Positions 26,239 to 36,752 of a stretch of DNA of 36,752 bases are shown here, in pieces. The first letter of the stretch is position 1; every line of letters begins with the position of its first letter. Position numbers and translations under genes: made by a program. The notes beneath the pieces are model-generated. The model worked only from the letters and a program-made list of their open reading frames with translations. It had not been told where the DNA came from and made no database searches. The DNA comes from Pigoraptor vietnamica (lineage: Eukaryota > Opisthokonta > Filasterea), in NCBI GenBank assembly GCA_943704525.1, contig CALSCQ010001268.1, positions 1 to 36,752 on the forward strand. The letters run 5' to 3'.

Positions 26239-26406
26239 ATGGACGCGTCGCGAGCACTGGGGTTAGCCCAATTTCACGTAGACTCGGCTATAATAGAGCT
26301 CTTGCCACTAAAGAACGCATTATTGGAAGTTTTGCAGAGGGGCGAGTTTGCGGAAATTCAAAAGGAGTGCACAGAATGTCTCTTGCGCCCCACCACTAGC
26401 GACTAA
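26239..26406 (+). CDS. Possible small protein of 55 residues
   Basis: An ATG in good context (CAACCATGG) lies 28 nt after the orphan gene's stop. It opens 55 codons ending TAA. The peptide begins MDASRALGLAQFHVDSAIIE and contains ALLEVLQRGEFAEIQKEC. This reads like an amphipathic helical hairpin rather than random translation. It could be a short gene, a downstream cistron of the orphan mRNA, or a chance ORF. No family was recognised. Its position right after the gene, before sequence composition changes, is suggestive but not proof. Confidence 0.35.
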   Translation: MDASRALGLAQFHVDSAIIELLPLKNALLEVLQRGEFAEIQKECTECLLRPTTSD

Positions 26407-26975
26407 CGCCGCAACACTCGGTGCCGGCGCAGAGACCCAATTTAACATCGGCCTTCTGAGCTTCCGGGCGACGCAAGTTGAAAGGGTCAGAATCGCCGAC
26501 CGCAGAAATTGTCGCGCATCAGTGGAACGTTCAACCATGTCTCACCTTCCTGACAAAATCGACGACTCGGAGGCAGCGTTCGCGGACAATGGCCTGCATT
26601 GTAGTTCAAGGTCGGCCAAGTGGCGGGGATTAATCACGTTAGAGCCCCGGCCGGCGGCCAACAAGCCGGCCGTAACTGAAGCTCAGGAATGACACACAGT
26701 GACAGACGAGCCGTTAGGCACTGAATGTGCGGTCGGCAGTACTGAATTAAAAGTACGGTTCGCAAACGCAGCTTCAGCCGGATTCAGTCACAGAATGATC
26801 GTCAGTTGTTCTTAATACGGATGCCCAAAGTCGGAACGTGACTGACTCGCGGTATACTGACAGTGCCGGCCCGCCGCGTGACCGGCCGGTACGCCGGGCT
26901 GAACTGACTGAGTCCGGCGGTAGGCAGGCTGATCAGTGCTCGGTCCTGGGAGGCCCGGTCGCGAATTAAAGTTGC

Positions 26976-27000
26976 CCACGGCTAAATTAGCCAGCCGTGG
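26976..27000. repeat. Short inverted repeat
   Basis: Arms CCACGGCT and AGCCGTGG are separated by 9 nt (AAATTAGCC), within the compositional island. Confidence 0.6.
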
Positions 27001-27638
27001 CCCGATCAGGCAGGCCAGGGCCGGGTGACCGTGGCGTCTGACCGTGGCCGGCGGCAACGGCCGTCAAGGCCCCGGGCCGGCGGCCGCGGCCGCCTCACAT
27101 CTGCCGCCGGCAGTCAGTTGATTCGTACCGGCGGCCTGACTACTGGCGTCGGACGAATGCCGCCGACATGACCGTTAGTAAGCGGCTGTTGAATGATGTG
27201 CGGCTGGGAATTTCCCGCAGCTACTACCTGAGTTCATGCGATACGGCTGCCCTGGTCGCCCATTGGCTGGATATCATACTACTGCCAGCCGATTGCCAAA
27301 ACGGGTAAAAGACGTCAGTGAGACCGCCCTTCGGATGATTTTCTCACGAAATAGAGAATTTTGGATGATATTCTCACGACGTTTAAATTTTCATTATTTT
27401 CAAGCAAATGTATGCGGTTGGATATAAAAAGCAAAAAATCAAAATATCCGCCGCACAAAGCGAATAATTATTTTGCACCATAAAAGGGAATTCGCATCCT
27501 TCCGCATTTGGCAGGCGGATATCTCCGATTCCCACGCCCGAACGGAACTCCCCGGCACTGTATTCGGCGCCGTCGCCGGACTGCGCCTCAGGCCGGCAGC
27601 AGTCCTTCCCACCGCGGGCGGACGTCGGCTCACTGCGT

Positions 27639-27645
27639 ATATAAC
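27639..27645 (+). promoter_or_regulatory. TATA-like element upstream of the modular secreted protein
   Basis: TATATAA in the context GCGTATATAACTG, about 245 nt before the proposed start codon at 27888. Another candidate, TATAAAAA, is at 27422-27429. Confidence 0.4.
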
Positions 27646-27887
27646 TGATGGCGGCCGGCATCGCCGCGAGTGGCATCTTTTTTCCGAGTCTCATTCACCT
27701 CATCTCTCAGTCGAAGCGAACCAGTACTTGTGAAGCCTCCACCGGCGACCGGCGAACTCCGGAGATGTCGCGTCAGCCGCGCCGGGCGGGCGAAAGGGCC
27801 CGCACGGCCGGCGGCACGCAGGCCACTGGCTCTGTCTGCACGCCTCCCGCAACGCGCAAATTGTCGTCGCGCCCATGCACCGTCAGC

Positions 27888-29231
27888 ATGCGCAACCGCA
27901 TCAGTGCGGCGTTCCTGATTGTTGCAGGCCTCGGGCTGTTCTCTTGGACTGCCGCGCAATTGAGCGTTGCGGGCGCTCTTCCGACGACGGCGAATTCGGC
28001 CGCGCCCACTGCCGGAAAACTGACCGTCCATTTCCTCTTCAACGCGAACGCGGACACAGTGTACGTTTGCCTACTTTCCCAGGATCGCGCATCGGCGACA
28101 GGAAGCAAATGCATGGCGCTGAACGAATGGCGCCACTGGGACGCCGGCTCCATTGGTGCGACCTCCCGCCGTACGGCGCGCTGGAAAGGTACGCCAGTCT
28201 CCCCAGTCTGTTGCAACCGTGCACTACAGACCAGTGACTTGCGGCTAGCCGGCGCTGGCAGCCGCCGTAGTAAGCGTATCGGTGCTCCGGCCGTTGCGCC
28301 GTTCACCCCTGCCGGCGGACTGACTCGGTTTCGCAGTCCGTCTCGGCTGCGCACTCTCAATCTGCCGACTGACGCCGTACCCGGACTCATCTGGCTCCCA
28401 ACTGTGCTGACCCGGCCTGACCGCCCGTCTGTGTTTCGGCCGCAGACCTTCCCAGCGTTTCGGGACTGATAGGTTTGGACAGGGACAACGGGCGCGTGTA
28501 CGTGCACAGCATCATCGACGACACTTCCGGCGAGAGCCCCTACGCTTTTCGCGACGTGATGAATAGAACGCGCCCTTACGCGAGCAGCGAATTCGACCCC
28601 ATATCTGCTAACGAACTCTTCCTGGCGGCGTCGGCGGCATCGTTTGAAGCGGCTCGCACTGTCGAACTGGGATCTCTTGTGAACGGCGACGGCGATTTCG
28701 AAACGGTTGCAACGATCGACGGAACGTGTTGGAAGCTCGATTCCCAGGGTGGGCGGATTGAGCTGTTGTGACCCTGATCCACATTCTTACTTTCCGTGCC
28801 AGCCCGACGTGTATGTTCAGCAAACAGTGCCTACGCTCAGCGAACGCACTTGCGCGCACAGGTCTCTTGGCACGAGACTGCGCCTCCAACGATGCGTACC
28901 GTCTCAAGGCGCTGTGGGACTGCTCGAGACAATGCACGGCAAATGGGACGGCGGCGAATACAACGGACGCTTCGAACGGGGCGCAGCGCGACTCGTTTGA
29001 TGCGCTCGCGAGCCTGCGCTTCGAAGCAGAGTACGTGCGTGAGATGCACTGTGTGCGCTCGTGAGGAATTTCTATAGATGCTTCTGAATGTGTGCACGTA
29101 TGTGCGCACGTCGTGTTTGTTCATGCATATCACGTGTTGTGCGTGTATGTGCATTGCGTGTGCGCATGTGTGAGATGCGTCTGTGTCTGCGTGAGGTGCG
29201 CGTCTGTGTCAGATGCGTGTGTGTGTCTGTG

Positions 29232-29267
<36 letters not shown>

Positions 29268-29763
29268 ATGTGTGTGTCTGTGTTGTGTGTGTGTGTGTGT
29301 GTGCGTGCGTGTGTGTCTGTGTTGTGTGTTGTGGGTGTGTACGTGTGTGTCTGTGTTGTGTGTGTGTGTGTGTGTGTGTGTCTGTGTGTGTGTGTGCGTG
29401 TGTGTGTGTCTGTGTGCGTGCGTGTCTGTGCACTGTGTGTGTGCGTGCATGCGTGTCTGTGGGTAGCTAAGAATACTTGTTTGGGTTGACATTCACCGCC
29501 GTTGGTCCGTAGGTTTGAAACGGCGCGCTATGACTTGGCCTTTCGTGAGCGCCTTCTTTCCGAAATCGCGGCGAAATTCAACATTTCTGTCGACAGACTC
29601 GAGATCTTTAACCTCGTTCCGGGCAGCGTCGTGCTTGTGCTGGGTATTAAGGTATGCTTTCGCCCAACGACGTTCTGTGCATGTCACACACACACACATA
29701 CACACACGCACACACACGCACGCACACGCACGCACGCACACTACATACACGCACGCACACATG

Positions 29764-29795
<32 letters not shown>

Positions 29796-32700
29796 TGCAC
29801 ACACGCAAACCGACACACGCACGCACACACACACACGCACACACACACACGCACACACGCACACACACACACACGCACACACACACACACGCACACACGC
29901 ACACACACACACACACACACGACGCAAGGCACACCGCACAGCACACACACAGTGCACACATACGCACACTGCTGTGAACAAACGGCACAGGCACGCACAT
30001 ATACTGTTTCCCTTACGCAATCCCTTTCCGGCACGAGCAGGACGCGCACGAGGCATCGGAGGGTCGCACGGCTCTCGAAGTAGCCAAGTCGTTTGCGAAG
30101 CTTGCGGCGACCACGCGCATCGAAATTGCGGGCGTTTCCCTCCTCGACGTCTACGATGTCGGCATCCAAACAATCGAAAAGGGAACCTACACGTTCCGCG
30201 AAGGTCAGTGGCGCAGCGGCGCAATTCGGACGGACTCGCTCTTGTTCGACTTTATAGGGCAGGCACACAGGCGCACATATACATACACACAACGCACACT
30301 AGCTCACACTGACTCACGCACGCACTCGCACGTCTGCGCTCTTACCCAACATGCGCCCGCCAGGACTTTACGGGTACGCCGGTACGGACGGTGCGACCCT
30401 CACCACGTACGACTTCACGCCCGGCCTCTCGTACGGTTACGTCATGGTCAGCCACGAGGGTGGCGCGGACTCGCACGGCGTGCTGCGCTTCCGCGACATG
30501 CACATTCCCGCGGGGGCCGTCGTATCCGAGGCCAACCTGACGCTCCACTGGCAGGACTGGATTGGCGGCTTTGTGGTCGTGGGGCGCTACTTGCGCCGTC
30601 CCTGGAATCCGCGCGAACTCTCGTGGATCACCGCAAGGACGGACGACCCGTGGGAGGTGCGTGTGATGCACGCAAATGTCGACGCACCCGCAAGTAGAGC
30701 TGCAATGTCATTTCTACCAAGACCGCCCACACCGCACTAATTCGCGCACCCAATTGTCACCACGCCTTCGCCCACTCACTCACAAGCGCGAGCGTGCTCT
30801 CATTGCAGAGGCCAGGCGCAACCGGGGATTCCGACGCCGTCCCCGCGAACCTCTCGTCGTTCCAGTTCCGGTCGTACGGCAGCGGCATCCAGCGGGCCGA
30901 GGTCCGCCTGGACCCCGTCACGGTGCAGCGGTGGATAGACGCGCCCGACAAGAACTACGGCATCGTGCTCGAGTCGTTCAAGGACCCCGGAATCGGAGAG
31001 CAGCGCTGCTGGATCTACCCGGGCACGTTCCAAGAGATCATCAAGCGCCCGACCCTCACGCTTCGCTTTGTGCCAGCGCCGTACGATCCCAGCAGTGGTC
31101 GTCCCGACGCGCCCATGCGACCGAAGCTGGCCGCCCTCAACAAAACGGCCGTTGTCGCGAGCTGGGAGGCGCCCACGTTTGATGGCGGCTCGCCCGTGTT
31201 TGCGTATGTCGTCGAGTACGACACGACACCGACATTCCGCAACCTCGACAGCGGCGTCGACCTTCCCGGCGTCGGCACCGTCACCACAGTCACTCGACGC
31301 GCAGTCATCGGGAGTTTGGCCACCGCCACGCCCGTGTTCGTCCGCGTGCGCTCCATGGGAGTCAACGGAACGAGCCAGGCGCGCGCGACCTCGCCTGACT
31401 TTGTTCGTCCGGGCGAGGTTCCCGCGGCGCCGTTGGGCGGAAGCGTGGAAGTCATTAGCAGATCGGTGCTCCGTGTGTTCTTCACGCCGCCGGTGGACGA
31501 TGGCGGTCTGCCGATAATTGGGTACGAGGTGAAGTGGTCCACGCTAACGGCAGATGGAGCACTCGCGCTCGTCGCCCGCATTCTTCTCGACGCCGAGAGC
31601 CGCCAGTACGACGCGCGCTTCCTCGTGGAAGGCACCGCGTACGTCTTTGAGACGTGCGCGATCAACGAGGTCGGCCGCGGTCCCTACCTGCGCTCGGAGC
31701 CCACCGCCCCTTACGACCGCGTGCCGGACGCGCCGCGCTTTGCGAAGCTCCAGGTTGTCTCGGCTGACGGCCTCCTCGTGCAGTGGGACCCGCCCGCGGA
31801 AAGTGGCGGGCAGCCGGTCGATGGGTACCGCATCTACTACGGTCTCGCGGACGCGTACCCGGGCTTTGATGGCAGCATGCAGGCGGCGGAGCAGTGGGAC
31901 ACGACGGTGCCGTACGTCTACATATTCAACCTGACCGAAGGCGCTGCCTACCGCGTGTTTGTTGCGGCGCACACGTCCGTCGGATTTGGACCCGTGCGGC
32001 CCTCGTCGCCGGCGACGGCCGTCCCCGCGAACGTCACTCTCACACGCGCTTACTTTCAGGTGCGCTGCCGGCGATGTGTGTGCGCGGGGTGTGGCGTCAT
32101 ACTGGCTCGTTGTGGCGTCACCTCAGTCTCTCTCCTGGGATAGCATCAGCGCGTGGCAGATCCGACACGTGCGTATGTGTGAGCGAGTGTGTCTCTATGT
32201 GTTTGCCTTGCATTCCCTATCCGACTGAACTCGGCGCGTGCGCACCCATCCACAGCAAGAATTCGGGGGCTACGGCGGCCTCATCGAGGCAGGCATTCAG
32301 AGGTGGACGCCCGTGTCGAACGGCTTCAGCGCGCGTCCCTACCCTGACGCCGACCCGGAGTACTGGGACTCTTCCTGCATCAACTGGCTCATCAACTCGC
32401 AGGGCTCTGTCTCGCACGCCCTCTTGCGCTGGGAGGGTCTGACGGACACTGTGCCGCCGACGGCGACCGTGCTCGACGCAACCCTCACGCTGTCGTTCAC
32501 CTACTGGGGCTCCATTCAGCCAGACGGCGAAGATATTGGCTCTGTCGAAGTGCTTGGTGAGCTACATGGCCCCCAGTCTTTTTGCTACGAACCATATGCT
32601 CCTCTCTCTCGAACACACGCTTCGCGCACGTTCGTTCCTCTCTAATGTGGCTGCTTCCCACACGTGCTCACACGCGACCGTCAGGCCGTTACCTCAATGT

Positions 32701-33211
32701 CTCGTGGAACGAGCAGAACACAATTTCGGGCACTCGCAACGGGGACGCCTTGGGATGGCTTTATCGCGACCTCCCCCGGCCGGACGGGTGGGAACTTGGT
32801 CCGGTGGAACGTTGCAGTGCCGTTTGTGCCTTTGTTGTCGCAGTGCTCCCGCGCGCGCTGTCGCGGCGATCGCTATTGCAAGCCGCGTGCGCATAATGCC
32901 GCATTTGACTGACGCGTGGATGCGCAGGTCGCACCCCGCGTGGCGCGTGCCCGGCGGCTTTGGTGACACATACCCTGACACCGAATTCGCCGTTACCGAC
33001 CTCATCGGGATTGGGCTTCAGCGCAAGTCGGTGCACCTCGACCCGGCCGTGGTGCAGCGGTGAGCGGCGTGTGCTGGGCCTTGTGTTCACACGTAAACTG
33101 CGCGCATGCGCGCGCATCCACACCTTTACGGATGTGCTCGCGCGCACGCACGTCCACACACGGCAGACTCAACAAGCGTCCACACGACATTGCGCGGCCA
33201 CAAAGCATTCT

Positions 33212-33302
<91 letters not shown>

Positions 33303-35469
33303 GGAGTCGATGGACACACGTCTATGATTTAAGCTGATCCGACATCTCTCTCGCTCTCTCTCCCTCTGCTAATGCGAACGTCTTTACGCACGCAGGTGGT
33401 TGACCAACCCCACGGACAACTGGGGAATCGTCATGGGGTGCCAGACGCCCGGTGCCGACATCAACTTTGTTTCCGGATGCCATCCCGGCCGCATCGGGGA
33501 TCGCCCCACACTCGCCATCACATTCCAGACGCTTAACACGCCCGGCGTGCAGCCCGTCGCGTGGACGTTTCCCGCCCCCATCCGCTTTGAGCAGCAGGGC
33601 CGCCGCGTGTTTGTGGACCCTCTCCGCGGCGACGACGACAAGGGCAACGGCGACATTGTCTCGCCCATCCGCACGATCGCCAAGGCGCTCGTCATGGCGC
33701 AGTCCGGCGACGTCATTGAGCTCCGCGCGGGCGTGTACACGCAGCCGATGCTGCGTATCGGCAAGCCAAACATCACGATCCGGTCGTTTGAGGACGAGTG
33801 GGCGGTGATTGTTGTGCCCGTTCACCCGTCGGTGCCGGTTGCCATCCGCGTCGAGTACACGGCCCACGGGCTCACGCTCAGCCGCCTCGAGATACGCGGC
33901 GGTTACCACAATGTCATCCGCCTGGACACGAGGTGCGCCTGTGCCGAACTGCGCACACTCTGTCGCTCTCCCTCTCTCACCTTGTGTTTGACCCGGTGCC
34001 GTCCTCCGCTCTGTGTTTCTTGTGTGTTTGACCCCGTGCCGCCCCTCTGCCCTGTGGGTTCTGATGATCGAACAACAGAATGCGCGTGTGTTGTGTACTC
34101 ATTTCTTTCGCACTGCGCAGCTGGGAATTCCCGACGCCGATGTCCGAGTGGACGGGCGTCCGCGACGTGACGATCGAAGACTGCAAGCTGCACGGCTCCG
34201 GCGGCAGCCTCATCAAGATACTCATGCGCGTGCGTAACACGGTCATCCGCCGCAACCACATGTACGACGCCGGCGTCCGCATCCGCGTGGGCGGGCACGC
34301 CATTGACGCGACGCAGATTTACGACGCGCGCATCGTTGACAACTACATCCACGACATTCCGGGCATGGGCGTGTACCTTGCGGGGGGCTCTGCGAACGCA
34401 CTCGTCGCGAGGAACCTCATCCAGCGCTGCGGCCTCTTCGGGATCGGATTTGGCTTTTACGCGGACGTGAGTGTGGTCGCCTGTGTGCACCTGCTTTGCT
34501 GCCCGCGTAGTGTGCATGTGCGGCATTGCACTAGGCCCCCCCCCGCGTCTCATATCGCTGACCGCCGTCCTCACACAATGTGAGTGCAGGCGGACAACAT
34601 GGACCCTGGCGTCAACCCGCAGTACTTTGAGAGCATCAATTGCACGGCCGCAAGCAACGTCATCACCAACACGGGTGCGTCCTGATTGATCATCGTCACC
34701 CGCGCTCGGCTTTGTTCCATCCCGTTACTCGACCGTTCCTTGTTTTGCTCTGCTCGTTCGCGCGCGCACACACGCACGCACACACACGCGCGCGCACACA
34801 CAAATACACACGCGCGCCGCGACGATGTTTGTCTTCTCAAGAAAAATTCTCTTTCTGCCCCACCCATTTAGGCGGCGCTGGCATCGGTCTCTACGCCGCG
34901 CAGCGCCCCCGCGTGGAGCACAACACGCTGTGGTCGACGGCGGAGAACGTGCAGTCGCCCATCCTGCTCAACGCCGTCGAGCACTGGATCGACGAGAAGA
35001 ACGTCCCCGTGACGGGCTGCGAGGGCCCCGTGGTCATCGCGAACAACATTGTCGTGAAGAGCGACAACGGCTACAAGGCACCCATGCTGCAGATTCGCGA
35101 GTTTGCGGGCGTGGGAGGACTCTCGGGTCCGCTCGTCGTGTACAACAACGTGTGGAGCGCGGGCTCGGAACGCGCGGGTCCGCTGTTCCGGTGGGGCCAC
35201 GGCGCGATGTTCGAGGACGAGCGCACGGGGTCGACGTTCGTCGGGAACTTGACCGGTTTTGCGGCGCACATTGGATCGCCTGTCGGGGTCGAGGCGGACC
35301 CTCTTCTCGATGACCTCTTCCGTCCCATCGCGTGCTCGCCCGCGACGGGCGCGGCGGCGGCGTCCGACATTGGGTACGACTACGACAACAAGCCGCGGCA
35401 GGGCGCGCTGGACATTGGCGCGCGGCTCTCGGACGGGTCGCTCTCGCCCAAGGGATTTCCTCCGCTGCT

Positions 35470-35517
<48 letters not shown>

Positions 35518-35580
35518 GTTGTGTGTGTGTGTGTGTGTGTTTGTGTGTGTTCTGTGTGTGTGTGTGTGTGTTTGTGTGTG

Positions 35581-35665
<85 letters not shown>

Positions 35666-36532
35666 CGTGGCTTGCCGTGTATGCATTCGAATGCCCAAGT
35701 GCGTGCGCGTATTTGTGTGTGCGCGTGCGTGCGCGTGTGCGTGTTCGTGCGTGTGTGGGAACGCGTTCTCACGCCTCCTTCCCATTTCCAGCTCGCGCAT
35801 CGCCCCGGATACGACAACCCCGTCGAGTGGACGCCTCCCGACGACCCGCTCGGCCCCCTCGTCAGCCTCGTCGGCACCGGGCGCACGTGGTACCTCGCCA
35901 AGAACGGCACGCGTGACGCCCCCGGCACTCGAGAGCAGCCCCGCGCCGACCTCGACAACGTCCCGCTCGAGGCCGGCGACACGCTCGTGCTTGCGGAGGG
36001 ATCGTACGTCGTCCCCGTCGGCGGCCTCAGGCTGTACAAGCCGCACATCACAATCCGCGGCGAGCCCGGAGCGCGCGTGCGCATTATCGCCTCCGTGGGC
36101 GACTCGCGGACGCTCAACTGCATTTACTTTGGCGGCGATGCGGCCGACATGCACCTGGAGAACCTCGAAATTTCCGGCGGCTTTTTCTACGCCGTCATGT
36201 TCAACACGGCGGGCGGCGGCACGAACGACCCCCGCTACAACCGCATCCGCGAGGCCGCCGGGCTGCCGACGCTTCGCTCGTCCATCCGTAACTGCACCAT
36301 GTTTGGCTCGGGAACGTCGATCGTGAAGCTCGCGCCCGGCGCCGAGTTTGTGGACATTGAGAACTGCGAGTTCTTCGCGTCCGGACAGCGCGGAACGAAC
36401 ACGCAGAAGCGCGTCAACACGGAGGACGAGTCGGCCCTCGGCATGCGCCTCGCCGCGGACCAGGCCGTGCGCGACGCCGACGCCCTGGAGGCCAAACCGC
36501 GCGCCGGCGACTTTGTGTTCGACGCCCCCGGG
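27888..36532 (+). CDS. Giant secreted modular protein: DNRLRE, fibronectin III and parallel beta-helix domains (3' end missing)
   Basis: Fifteen exons close in phase to at least 1821 residues: 27888-28188, 28446-28748, 28862-29030, 29513-29651, 30041-30203, 30364-30656, 30809-32059, 32256-32556, 32685-32787, 32928-33059, 33396-33932, 34121-34466, 34590-34674, 34872-35470, 35792-36532. Residues 1-26 (RNRISAAFLIVAGLGLFSWT) are a signal peptide. Exons 4-5 resemble a small SEA-like alpha/beta domain (ISVDRLEIFNLVPGSVVLVL). Two DNRLRE-like beta domains (about 360-548 and 880-1100) share VQRWxxxPxxNxGIV and RPTL endings. Between them are three fibronectin III domains (about 556-650, 660-760, 760-865; for example WDPPAESGGQPVDGYRIYYG). 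A DUF1565/right-handed beta-helix start follows at about 1119 (TIAKALVMAQSGDVIELRAG), and a second at about 1605 (LEAGDTLVLAEGSYVV). It is likely a cell-surface or matrix protein. DNRLRE and beta-helix domains often act on or bind polysaccharides. Upstream in-frame ATGs exist. No membrane anchor is visible so far. Confidence 0.9.
29090..29461 (+). repeat. GT-rich array in intron 3 of the modular gene
   Basis: This is a long, imperfect (GT)n array with interspersed TCTGTGTTG units. It fills most of the intron 29031-29512 on the coding strand. Confidence 0.9.
29683..29965 (+). repeat. CA-rich array in intron 4 of the modular gene
   Basis: This is a long, imperfect (CA)n array with GCAC interruptions. 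It fills most of the intron 29652-30040. It is complementary in sense to the GT array in the preceding intron. Confidence 0.9.
33216..33297 (+). repeat. (CT)n tract in intron 10 of the modular gene
   Basis: About 40 uninterrupted CT units within the intron 33060-33395, far from both splice sites. Confidence 0.9.
35471..35664 (+). repeat. (GT)n tract in intron 14 of the modular gene
   Basis: The array begins directly at the donor after CTGCTG, so the donor GT is itself the first unit of the microsatellite. The tract spans nearly 200 nt, with a few TTCTGTG interruptions. Confidence 0.9.
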
Positions 36533-36752
36533 GTGCGTTTGCTGTGCCTTCTGTTGTTTGCCTACGCGCCTCTCGCGCCACACATGCGCCCCCACATATG
36601 TACTTTTGACGCTCTCGCTGGACTGTTGGCTCTGCTCACTGACTCATACCGCGTGGAGTCGGTGGACAGCCCCACTATGACTCGGGCAGATCCGTCGCAT
36701 GCCCCTTACCTCCCCCTCCCCCCCGTCCGTCGCATGCCCCTTACCTCCCCCT
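36533..36752 (+). other. Intron sequence of the modular gene at the right end
   Basis: A donor GTGCGT at 36533 follows GACGCCCCCGGG. No acceptor with a recognisable following exon was found before the end, so the protein continues beyond the window. Confidence 0.6.
36691..36752. repeat. Direct repeat at the right end
   Basis: A 27 bp block (TCCGTCGCATGCCCCTTACC plus TCCCCCT) occurs at 36691 and again at 36726, a 35 bp period. The second copy ends exactly at the last base. It may be a tandem repeat that halted assembly. Confidence 0.85.

Larger units (their letters stand above)
26407..27887. other. Gene-poor island of unusual composition
   Basis: About 1.5 kb with no supported gene. It mixes dense CCGGC/GCCGGC/CCGCCGG words (26640-27190) with an AT-rich block (27310-27480). 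A hairpin with 8 bp arms CCACGGCT/AGCCGTGG lies at 26976-27000. A short direct repeat, GATGATTTTCTCACGA versus GATGATATTCTCACGA, lies near 27334 and 27364. TATA-like elements occur at 27422-27429 and 27639-27645 ahead of the next gene. The block may be a degraded mobile element; I could not find clear terminal repeats. Confidence 0.5.

Noticed and set aside
29088-29489. Val/Cys-rich and His/Thr-rich frames
   Set aside because: They are translations of GT and CA microsatellites inside introns.
34868-36595. Open frame of 575 codons on the minus strand
   Set aside because: It runs opposite the confirmed beta-helix exons and straight through the GT array (read as His-Thr repeats). It is an artefact of GC-rich exons and simple repeats.

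Overview
The window is nuclear DNA of a unicellular or simple eukaryote. Its genes are GC-rich and densely intron-split, and the introns are short (mostly about 65-300 bp). Donors are mainly GTGCGT, GTGAGT or GTACGT, and acceptors are CAG or TAG. Genes are only a few hundred bases apart and usually alternate in strand. CA/GT microsatellites are common in introns and gene gaps. I cannot name the lineage from sequence alone. The content (cytosolic HSP90, NDC1, GPKOW, a USP30-like deubiquitinase) is core eukaryotic. No tRNA, rRNA, CRISPR array or bacterial operon was seen. The window appears to be a whole contig, because both ends lie in simple or repeated sequence.

Layout, left to right: (1) 45-1332 (-) USP30-like membrane-anchored ubiquitin hydrolase, 3' end missing; (2) 1610-3337 (-) probable secreted trypsin-fold serine protease; (3) 4004-6711 (+) transmembrane nucleoporin NDC1; (4) 7034-8969 (-) splicing factor GPKOW; (5) 9282-11132 (+) F-box/leucine-rich-repeat gene broken by three frameshifts and a stop; (6) 11517-13932 (-) HSP90; (7) 14696-18088 (+) OleC-like adenylate-forming enzyme with a C-terminal membrane anchor; (8) 18426-20974 (-) HIT/GalT-superfamily protein; (9) 21629-26211 (+) unrecognised 1145-residue protein in 11 exons, followed by a 55-codon small ORF; (10) 26.4-27.9 kb, a gene-poor island of unusual composition; (11) 27888-36532 (+) a very large secreted modular protein (two DNRLRE-type domains, three fibronectin III domains, two beta-helix regions) that runs off the right end.

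Exon models were built by hand. I required GT-AG (once GC-AG) sites, continuous reading phase and continuity of family motifs. For all but the most 5' exons the phases close exactly, which is strong internal support. The genes do not form one pathway; they are a mix of housekeeping genes (HSP90, NDC1, GPKOW, the deubiquitinase) and lineage-specific ones.

The most unusual items are: the modular beta-helix protein; the complementary GT-rich and CA-rich introns that flank one of its exons; a tandem duplicated, exon-like, in-frame cassette inside an intron of the OleC-like gene; the long orphan gene; and the F-box/LRR gene whose three frame changes all go in the same direction.
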